Made by a program: the position numbers and the translations under genes. Positions 1 to 4,186 of a stretch of 6,179 nucleotides of DNA are shown piece after piece (position 1 is the stretch's first letter; each line of letters opens with the position of its first letter). The stretch comes from Chthoniobacterales bacterium (lineage in GTDB: Bacteria; Verrucomicrobiota; Verrucomicrobiia; Chthoniobacterales; UBA10450), in contig JACCTI010000213.1 in NCBI GenBank assembly GCA_013812515.1, forward strand, positions 1 through 6,179, written 5' to 3'. Below the pieces are notes generated by a model. It had not been told where the DNA came from. It did no database searches and was given only the letters and a program-made list of their open reading frames with translations.

Positions 1-354
1 CACCGGGTCTATAAGACGCTCGATCCGCGCGCGCCACATCTGCAGAGGATGGCGATCAAGCTGAGCGAGAAGCTCGGCGATCCGAAGTGGATCAGGATGT
101 CGGAACGGATCGCGCATTTGATGAAGGAGAAGAAGAACCTGAACGCGAACGTCGACTTTTACTCGGCCACCGTCTATTACTCGTTAGGCATCCCGACCGA
201 TCTCTTCACGCCCGTCTTCACGATTGCGCGGACTTCCGGGTGGTGCGCGCACATCCTCGAGCAACTGGAGGACAACCGCCTGTTCCGTCCGTTGAGCGAA
301 TACATCGGGGAGCCTGTCGGCAAGAAAGTGGTGCCGATCGACGAGCGTCCGTAA
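1..354 (+). CDS. gltA: Citrate synthase, C-terminal part (5' end outside window)
   Basis: Citrate synthase condenses oxaloacetate and acetyl-CoA to citrate in the cytoplasm, the entry step of the TCA cycle. Only the last 117 residues are present and the reading frame is open at base 1. The fragment opens with HRVYKTLDPRA, the conserved stretch that carries the second active-site histidine of the family (here residue 1). The catalytic aspartate is in NVDFYSA (Asp52 of the fragment, bases 154-156); most relatives have Gly where this has the final Ala. The substrate-binding arginines lie in IARTSGWCAH (Arg77) and LFRPLSEY (Arg96). The C-terminus, ending KKVVPIDERP after YIGEP, is typical, so the gene ends naturally at the TAA. 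The symbol follows the common name of the bacterial enzyme; a 2-methylcitrate synthase paralogue cannot be fully excluded from the C-terminus alone. A GC-rich inverted repeat begins 37 bases after the stop. Confidence 0.95.
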   Translation, partial: HRVYKTLDPRAPHLQRMAIKLSEKLGDPKWIRMSERIAHLMKEKKNLNANVDFYSATVYYSLGIPTDLFTPVFTIARTSGWCAHILEQLEDNRLFRPLSEYIGEPVGKKVVPIDERP

Positions 355-390
355 GGGCGGCGCATCCTGCGAGCTCCGTCTCTCCGCGCC

Positions 391-479
391 AGTTGTAGCT
401 GGGGGCGCTGACCCCGGCCGGGGGTGCGAGGCGAGAGCGACGCGCTGCCCGAGCCGGGGTTGACGCCCCGGCTACAACT
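391..479. repeat. REP-like GC-rich inverted repeat, copy 1
   Basis: The left arm (391-418) starts AGTTGTAGCTGGGGGCG and ends GACCCCGGC. The right arm (453-479) starts GCCGGGGTTGAC and ends CGGCTACAACT. The arms are imperfect reverse complements, with one base of length difference and a few mismatches around the centre, and are separated by a 34-base GC-rich spacer. The same arms recur at 1063-1136 with a different, shorter spacer, so this is a dispersed repeat family and not a chance hairpin. It lies 37 bases after the citrate synthase stop and could form a stable mRNA 3' end. No transposase or RAYT gene is in the window. Confidence 0.85.
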
Positions 480-601
480 GTCGCGAAAAAATATTTCTTT
501 CAGGATGCTCTATTGTCCTTCCAGGCGACGCGTCTCCTACCGCAAGCCGAGTTGCGACGACCAACCGCGACCCGCCAGATTGCCGGGGCTCGCACTGGCC
601 C

Positions 602-639
602 CGCGAACATTCGTCCCCGTTCGCGTGAGACCGCTTTTT
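602..639 (+). terminator. Possible weak terminator: 7-bp stem then T5
   Basis: CGCGAAC (602-608) pairs perfectly with GTTCGCG (619-625) around a 10-base loop. A run of five T follows at 635-639. The 9-base gap between stem and T-run is too long for a canonical intrinsic terminator, so this may be chance. If real, it would end any transcript running through from citrate synthase and insulate the gene at 677. Confidence 0.25.
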
Positions 640-644
640 CCAGC

Positions 645-671
645 TTGAAAGCGACTGCAGCGCCCTACATT
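645..671 (+). promoter_or_regulatory. Candidate leaderless promoter of the gene at 677
   Basis: TTGAAA (645-650) is a good -35 match (5 of 6 to TTGACA). TACATT (666-671) matches TATAAT at four positions, with a slightly short 15-base spacer. The -10 ends only five bases before the ATG at 677, so transcription would begin at or beside the start codon. There is no convincing Shine-Dalgarno sequence, which fits a leaderless mRNA. This is prediction from sequence alone. Confidence 0.4.
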
Positions 672-676
672 GAGAC

Positions 677-1054
677 ATGAGGCTTGCTGTAATTCTTCTC
701 GGCTGCTGGATAGGCTTTACCACGCTTGGCGCTGCTCGGCCGCAGACGGAGATCGAAGTCGCCCCCGTCACGGGTGACCCCAAAGTTTACGGCGAATACC
801 CGATGGCGTACAAGGAAATTATTCAGCGTTGGTTGGAAACGAAACTCGCTGATGCGCCCAGCGCCGTCTTGGACTGGACCGATGCGCCGAAGCCGGGCGA
901 ATACAAGACCCAGAAGGGTCAGCGATTCATCGGGTACGTCGTCGATTTCAAGGTGAACGCGCGAAATCAGTTTGGCGCTCCCACGGGGAAGCAGAAGTAT
1001 CGCGTTGTGATCCGCAATGGCGACGTGCTCTGGGGTGGGCGCCCGCGCTACTAA
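677..1054 (+). CDS. Small secreted protein of unknown function (125 aa)
   Basis: The product is a small exported protein. Residues 1-20 form a signal peptide: MR, a hydrophobic core, then LGAA with likely cleavage near residues 20-23. A Cys at position 10 (LLGC) resembles a lipobox, but the preceding hydrophobic stretch is too short to make lipoprotein processing likely. The mature part has YKEIIQRWLETKLADAPSAV (45-64), then a Trp and PKPGEY, a β-rich stretch, and NARNQFGAPTGKQKY (94-108) followed by VVIRNGDVLWGG. This pattern (helix with 'DPxSA'-like motif, then NAKNxxGxxTG, then 'rnG.V') resembles small periplasmic proteins annotated as hypothetical in many proteobacteria. I recall it as a pattern, not as a named family, and no function is known to me. 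The ATG is chosen because the signal peptide starts there and a -10-like hexamer lies just upstream. An inverted repeat begins nine bases after the stop. Confidence 0.8.
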   Translation: MRLAVILLGCWIGFTTLGAARPQTEIEVAPVTGDPKVYGEYPMAYKEIIQRWLETKLADAPSAVLDWTDAPKPGEYKTQKGQRFIGYVVDFKVNARNQFGAPTGKQKYRVVIRNGDVLWGGRPRY

Positions 1055-1062
1055 TCGCGGGC

Positions 1063-1136
1063 AGTTGTATCCGGGGGCGCTGACCCCGGCTGGTCTAACC
1101 TTGTCTCGCGCCGGGGTTGAAGCCCCCGGCTACAAC
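1063..1136. repeat. REP-like GC-rich inverted repeat, copy 2
   Basis: The left arm (1063-1090) starts AGTTGTATCCGGGGGCGC and ends TGACCCCGGC. The right arm (1110-1136) starts GCCGGGGTTGAAG and ends CCGGCTACAAC. Over 27 bases the arms pair at 22 positions, with the mismatches clustered in the middle. The spacer is 19 bases, against 34 in copy 1, and differs in sequence. It lies between the stop of the secreted protein (1054) and the convergent 3' end of the NUDIX gene (1210), so it could act as a bidirectional mRNA 3' end. Confidence 0.85.
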
Positions 1137-1209
1137 AATCACAGCGAAGCTCTACGAATGACGCGTGGTCACCCACACTATCACTCGAATTTTCAACCGA
1201 AACTGGACG

Positions 1210-1824
1210 CTAGGCGAGAAGACGGTCTAACGAATCAACGCAAAGCTGCGACCATGTCTCGAGCGTGTCCCGATGGCTCACGAGTTCTTCGCCACTGAGG
1301 AAGGAAAGATTCGTGATCATCGCCTCCCGTTTCGCAACCTTCGGCTCGGCGAGCCGGAACACGTGCACGATTCCGAGATGCACACGGCCGACTTCCGTCG
1401 TGTCATCGTTCAGCAGCGCCACAATCTGATCGTCGAAGCTGCTCCCGATCGTGATCTCCTCGTTCACTTCACGCTCCACCCCGGCGCGATAGGCGTTCTC
1501 GTCCCACGCGAAGAGCGACTCGTCAGTGTCGTTCAGGTGACCGCCGATGCCGATCGAGCCTTTCGCAACGAGACGCTGCTCGCCCGCTTTCTTTCCCCGG
1601 ACGTAATGCAGCACCTTGTCGCCATGCGCGATCAGCGCGTAAGGGATGATCTGCTTGTGTGAGGGATCATTCTCCGCCTGGGAACGTGGGAGGAAGAAGT
1701 TGTTCCCGCGCGAGAGCAGAGCCGAAAGATATTTCTTCGGTTGGAAGTTGAGGCCGTGAAAGCTGCCGAGTTCGTCGAAAAGACTGCGCCTAACGACCAA
1801 TACGTTTTCCTCCGGCTGCGCCAT
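1210..1824 (-). CDS. NUDIX-type hydrolase, long atypical form (204 aa)
   Basis: NUDIX enzymes hydrolyse nucleoside diphosphate derivatives and related compounds with Mg2+ or Mn2+ bound by the box GX5EX7REUXEEXGU. Here the core REVNEE is plain at residues 118-123, followed by ITIG. The leading part is atypical: GSIGIGGHLN (89-98) is separated from REVNEE by more residues than usual, because of the stretch around ESLFAWDE. The N-terminal half (VLVVRRSLFDELGSF at 8-22, LLSRGNNFFLPRS at 36-48, DPSHKQIIPY at 53-62, HYVRGKKAGEQRL at 73-85) is very motif-like. I recognise it from conserved uncharacterised NUDIX-domain proteins often labelled phosphoesterase; the substrate is unknown. The start at 1824 gives MAQPEENVLVV, which fits that family, though no ribosome-binding site is obvious. 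The gene stands alone, with stem-loops in the upstream gap. Confidence 0.75.
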   Translation of the reverse strand: MAQPEENVLVVRRSLFDELGSFHGLNFQPKKYLSALLSRGNNFFLPRSQAENDPSHKQIIPYALIAHGDKVLHYVRGKKAGEQRLVAKGSIGIGGHLNDTDESLFAWDENAYRAGVEREVNEEITIGSSFDDQIVALLNDDTTEVGRVHLGIVHVFRLAEPKVAKREAMITNLSFLSGEELVSHRDTLETWSQLCVDSLDRLLA

Positions 1825-1851
1825 GGCATCCGTTCAGCGGCTCGAATTTTT

Positions 1852-1890
1852 GCTCTCCTCAACAAAGGGGGGCGAACCACTCAGGAGAGC
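1852..1890. repeat. Inverted repeat upstream of the NUDIX gene
   Basis: GCTCTCCT (1852-1859) and AGGAGAGC (1883-1890) are perfect 8-base reverse complements around a 23-base spacer. The element lies 28-66 bases upstream of the NUDIX start codon, where an operator would be expected. No regulator is encoded nearby, and the lack of an adjacent T-run argues against a terminator. It may be a protein-binding site or chance. Confidence 0.35.
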
Positions 1891-1937
1891 GCAGCCTGGA
1901 GCAGTGTTAGAGAAGGTTCTGACACTGTCTTGGATTG

Positions 1938-1987
1938 AGGGACGCCCGCTGTGGCGTCCCTTGGCAAGTGCACGGGAGAGCGCCCGT
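1938..1987. repeat. Tandem stem-loops, possible second REP-like family
   Basis: AGGGACGCC (1938-1946) pairs perfectly with GGCGTCCCT (1953-1961) around a six-base loop. Ten bases later ACGGG (1972-1976) pairs with CCCGT (1983-1987), also around a six-base loop. Two GC-rich hairpins with equal loops in tandem look like a palindromic intergenic repeat. The arms differ from those of the 391 and 1063 copies, and no second copy of this type is in the window. The pair lies about 70-120 bases past the stop of the PagL-like gene and may protect its mRNA 3' end. Confidence 0.5.
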
Positions 1988-2058
1988 CCCGCCAGCTGCT
2001 CCTGCGCGTTAGGCAGTTTCATTTGTTACATTGTACTAGCTTACTGGCGGCGGCACGT

Positions 2059-2679
2059 TTAGAACGAATACGTCACGCCAACCTGCGGCCCGAACAGATT
2101 CAGACTGGGATTGGGATCGGTTTGCCCGCCGTTCGAGAGGTGTTGATAAAGCGCACCAGCGCTTATCTTCACGTGATCGTTCAATTGATAAGACAGCCCG
2201 ACCGCGCTCAGAACGTTGAACGTGAAATCCTGCCCTTGGGCGCCGAACACGTCTGCGTGACTGTCGAGCCACCCGAGGCCGACGCCGCCCGAAACGTAAG
2301 GCATAAGACGCGCGGCGGGCTGGAGAAAATTGTAACGAAAACCAGCGGATATTCCGTAGTAGTAGCTCTCTGGGCCGCGCAAGATCGGCTCGCCCATGAC
2401 AAGGAAGTAAACCTGGTTGTACCCGCGCAGCCAGGTGTCGTGCTGGATCGTGCCCCAACGCCACCGGGCTGTAATGAAACCAGCGGCAACCTCATAGCTG
2501 TTGGGATTCGCCAGCGAGCCCAGAAGGTAGGACGTTTCCGCCGCGATTTCGAAGCTCGGCGCCACGAGCTCGGTCGAGCCATTCAGCGGCCGACTCACCG
2601 CTTCGTTGCCGGCGTGCGCGAGCCTTGTCAGGCCGAGAATTCCGGCGAGAAGAAGAGCGAGGCGGCGCGGCAAAGTCAT
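2059..2679 (-). CDS. PagL-like outer-membrane lipid A 3-O-deacylase (206 aa)
   Basis: PagL-type enzymes are small eight-stranded β-barrels in the outer membrane that remove the 3-O acyl chain from lipid A. Residues 1-23 are a clear signal peptide (MTLPRR, hydrophobic core, cleavage after LAHA). The rest alternates polar and hydrophobic residues with aromatic girdles, as in β-strands (for example SYYYGISAGFRYNF, LMPYVSGGVGLGWL). The protein ends VGVTYSF, a β-signal with C-terminal Phe. The family's active-site His-X-Ser-Asn is in YQHLSNGG (His180, Ser182, Asn183), followed by the usual NP turn (Asn190). In Pseudomonas PagL the third catalytic residue is a Glu 12 positions after the Ser; here that position is Asn194, so the triad may be incomplete or differently arranged. 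The length fits the family. The ATG at 2679 begins the signal peptide. The gene diverges from the DUF6503-type gene across 68 bases. Confidence 0.65.
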   Translation of the reverse strand: MTLPRRLALLLAGILGLTRLAHAGNEAVSRPLNGSTELVAPSFEIAAETSYLLGSLANPNSYEVAAGFITARWRWGTIQHDTWLRGYNQVYFLVMGEPILRGPESYYYGISAGFRYNFLQPAARLMPYVSGGVGLGWLDSHADVFGAQGQDFTFNVLSAVGLSYQLNDHVKISAGALYQHLSNGGQTDPNPSLNLFGPQVGVTYSF

Positions 2680-2690
2680 TCGAGCGCGCT

Positions 2691-2718
2691 ACGATATGGT
2701 GGGCGGCTCGGTTTGCAA
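2691..2718 (-). promoter_or_regulatory. Candidate promoter of the PagL-like gene
   Basis: Read on the - strand, TTGCAA (2718-2713) serves as -35 and TATCGT (2696-2691) as -10, with a 16-base spacer. Each matches the consensus at four of six bases. The -10 ends 11 bases before the ATG at 2679, leaving a leader of only about five bases. TTGCAA is its own reverse complement and could also serve the divergent gene. Confidence 0.35.
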
Positions 2719-2741
2719 TGCGCGCCGCCTCCTGTCAGCAT
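2713..2741 (+). promoter_or_regulatory. Candidate promoter of the DUF6503-type gene
   Basis: The palindromic TTGCAA (2713-2718) is followed after exactly 17 bases by CAGCAT (2736-2741), a weak -10 preceded by TGT, which fits the extended -10 pattern. It ends six bases before the ATG at 2748. The hexamer match is poor (three of six), so the case rests on spacing and on the same layout at neighbouring genes. Confidence 0.25.
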
Positions 2742-2747
2742 CGTTCC

Positions 2748-3398
2748 ATGAAATCAGTGCTCCTGCTCGTTCTTCTTTTCTCCAGCGCGGCCGTCACTTT
2801 CGGGCAAGACGCCGACGCCAAAGCGCAACAGCTTGCAAAGGACGTTTGGAAAGCGAGCGGCGGCCAGAGCTGGTCGAACGTGAAGCGTTTGCGGTTCACC
2901 TTCGTCGTCGAGCAGGATGGGAATCGGCTCGCGAGTGCTGAGCACGATTGGGACGTCCTTGCAGGAACGGATCACGTGAAGTGGAAAGACAAAGACGTCA
3001 CCGTGACGCTCGCGGCCCCAGCCGAAGACGAGGCGAGCGAGGGAGCTTATGCGCGCTGGACAAACGACTCTTATTGGCTGCTCGCGCCCCTGAAAGTTCT
3101 GGATCCTGGCGTGAAGCTGGCCTACGAAGGCGCGAAGGAAATGGATGGCGTCAGCTGCGAGACGTTGCGCATGAGTTTCGAGCAAGTCGGCCTCACGCCC
3201 GGCGATCAATACATTCTGTACGTTGATCCGCAGACGAAGCTCGTGCGCTCTTGGGATTACAGTTCGGGGGCGGAACCCATGATGCACGGGACGTGGGAAA
3301 AGTATCAGACGTTTGGCGGGCTTCAGCTTGCCATGGAGCACAACTTCGACGGCAAAATGATCCGCTTCGAAAACGTCGAAGTGATCGCTGGTCAGTGA
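2748..3398 (+). CDS. Secreted LolA-like / DUF6503-type protein (216 aa)
   Basis: This is an exported protein of unknown biochemical role. Residues 1-20 (MKSVLLLVLLFSSAAVTFGQ) form a signal peptide. The mature part starts with a helix, AQQLAKDVWKASGGQSWSNV (26-45), then the β-rich run LRFTFVVE. Later it has HDWDV (66-70), HVKWK (76-80), YWLLAPLKVLDPGVKLAYEG (109-128), CETLRMSF (137-144), DQYILYVDPQTKLVRSWDY (153-171) and a final sheet ending FENVEVIAGQ. The order 'GG..W..v..l.f', 'W', 'fkl.DpGv.l.y.G', 'v.f', 'Y.lyidp.T.l' matches what I recall of DUF6503, secreted proteins with a half-barrel fold like LolA/LolB. The open frame extends 41 codons further upstream into the divergent gene, but ATG 2748 is chosen because the signal peptide begins there. 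The stop overlaps the convergent pseudouridine synthase by seven bases. Confidence 0.7.
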   Translation: MKSVLLLVLLFSSAAVTFGQDADAKAQQLAKDVWKASGGQSWSNVKRLRFTFVVEQDGNRLASAEHDWDVLAGTDHVKWKDKDVTVTLAAPAEDEASEGAYARWTNDSYWLLAPLKVLDPGVKLAYEGAKEMDGVSCETLRMSFEQVGLTPGDQYILYVDPQTKLVRSWDYSSGAEPMMHGTWEKYQTFGGLQLAMEHNFDGKMIRFENVEVIAGQ

Positions 3399-4186
3399 CC
3401 GGCGAAGCGTGCGAGATCTGGCGGCAGCCCGCTCGTCCATTCGCCGATGCCGTCGATCGCGAGCTTCGCCGAATGCAAAGCGTGTCGTGCAAGCAAGAGC
3501 TGTTGCTGAAGCTCCGGTGTCCATCCCGTTTCGATAAAGCGCAGGTAGAGCTGCTCATCGGGGCCGTAGATCTTGTCGCCGACAATTGGATGTCCAACCG
3601 CCGCCAGATGCACCCGAATCTGATGCGTTCTTCCCGTCCGCGGAATGGCGCGAACGAGCGCGAATTTCTCCCCGGCTGTGGTGTGGCGCCGGAAGCGGTG
3701 CTCGACGCCGAATTCGGTGATCGCGGTCGCGCCCTTCGGATGAACGGCCTGCTTGAGGTAAATCGCTGAGGCTCGGTGCGCTCCCTGTCGGGCCAGCGGC
3801 AGATCGACAACCTGCCTCTCCCATACCGGCCAGCCCCAGACGATCGCGAGATACTCTTTCGCGATCCGTTGACCCTGCATCGCGATCCCGAACTGCCGCG
3901 CTGCCTGCGCTGTTTTCGCCACGAGCACAAGGCCGCTCGTTTCGCGATCAAGCCGGTTAACGAGCGATACTTGACCGCCGTTCGCGAGTTCGTAGGCGAG
4001 CAGGGCGCGCAACTCTCCCCAGAGTGTCCGCGCCTGGCCGGGCTTTGTCGGATGAACGAGCAGAAATGGCGGCTTATCAACCACGAGATAATCCGCTGCT
4101 TCCGCCACGACCGTGAAGTGATGCGGCGCGTTTGCGAGCCTCTTTGCGCTGGCGGATAAGACAGGCTTGATCTCGCTCCGGAACAT
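3392..4186 (-). CDS. RluA-family RNA pseudouridine synthase (264 aa)
   Basis: The enzyme isomerises specific uridines in rRNA or tRNA to pseudouridine in the cytoplasm. The domain begins at FTVVAEAADYLVVDKPPFLLVHP (24-46), the usual start of the RluA catalytic domain. The catalytic Asp is in NRLDRETSGLVLVAK (Asp80); most relatives have His where Asn77 stands. Further motifs are KEYLAIVWG (110-118), PRTGRTHQIRVHL (182-194) and GHPIVGDKIYG (198-208). No N-terminal S4 domain is present, so it is the short form (RluA/TruC-like in layout), and the target base cannot be told from sequence. The ATG at 4186 lies inside the divergent ABC gene, overlapping it by 20 bases. A shorter start is possible, but residues 1-23 precede the domain naturally and TATAGT lies eight bases upstream. 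The 3' end overlaps the convergent neighbour by seven bases. Confidence 0.9.
   Translation of the reverse strand: MFRSEIKPVLSASAKRLANAPHHFTVVAEAADYLVVDKPPFLLVHPTKPGQARTLWGELRALLAYELANGGQVSLVNRLDRETSGLVLVAKTAQAARQFGIAMQGQRIAKEYLAIVWGWPVWERQVVDLPLARQGAHRASAIYLKQAVHPKGATAITEFGVEHRFRRHTTAGEKFALVRAIPRTGRTHQIRVHLAAVGHPIVGDKIYGPDEQLYLRFIETGWTPELQQQLLLARHALHSAKLAIDGIGEWTSGLPPDLARFAGH
4132..4160 (+). promoter_or_regulatory. Candidate leaderless promoter of the ABC ATPase gene
   Basis: TTGCGA (4132-4137) and GATAAG (4155-4160) each match the consensus at four of six bases and are separated by the ideal 17 bases. The -10 ends six bases before the TTG at 4167, placing the predicted transcript start on the start codon. 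The site lies inside the coding sequence of the divergent pseudouridine synthase. Confidence 0.35.

Larger units (their letters stand above)
355..676. other. Intergenic gap with repeat, hairpin and promoter
   Basis: This 322-base gap separates citrate synthase from the small secreted protein. Bases 391-479 are an inverted repeat, listed separately. An AT-rich patch follows at about 483-501. Bases 602-608 (CGCGAAC) and 619-625 (GTTCGCG) form a perfect 7-bp stem with a 10-base loop, and a run of five T lies 9 bases further on (635-639). A promoter-like pair sits directly before the next gene. Open frames that cross the gap, on both strands, look like no known protein and run through the repeat, so I do not call them genes. 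Confidence 0.6.
1825..2058. other. Intergenic gap rich in stem-loops
   Basis: This 234-base gap lies between the start of the NUDIX gene and the 3' end of the PagL-like gene, both on the - strand. It holds four inverted repeats, of which the strongest are listed separately. The others are CAGTGT (1903-1908) with ACACTG (1922-1927), and the wide GCTCTCCT/AGGAGAGC pair. No stem is followed by a T-run in either direction, so none is a canonical terminator. The last ~40 bases (about 2015-2045) are AT-richer and contain nothing I can name. No gene is supported here. Confidence 0.6.

Noticed and set aside
424..648. Open frame of 74 codons across the gap after citrate synthase
   Set aside because: It runs through the right half of the inverted repeat, has a low-complexity, Arg/Pro-rich translation typical of GC-rich non-coding DNA, and has no recognisable motif.
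1165..1230. 21-codon frame (GTG to TAA) with a protein-like translation, VVTHTITRIFNRNWTLGEKTV in part
   Set aside because: It overlaps the 3' end of the NUDIX gene, has no ribosome-binding site or promoter, and is short enough to be chance.
2625..2747. Upstream extension of the DUF6503-type gene to ATG 2625
   Set aside because: It would overlap the divergent PagL-like gene and place the signal peptide 41 residues inside the protein.
1951..2751. Long + strand open frame of 266 codons opposite the PagL-like gene
   Set aside because: It is the antisense shadow of a gene with signal peptide, barrel pattern and β-signal, and its translation matches nothing known.
2754..3524. Long - strand open frame of 256 codons opposite the DUF6503-type gene
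   Set aside because: The + strand frame has a signal peptide and family-like motifs; the - strand translation is Arg/His-rich and featureless.
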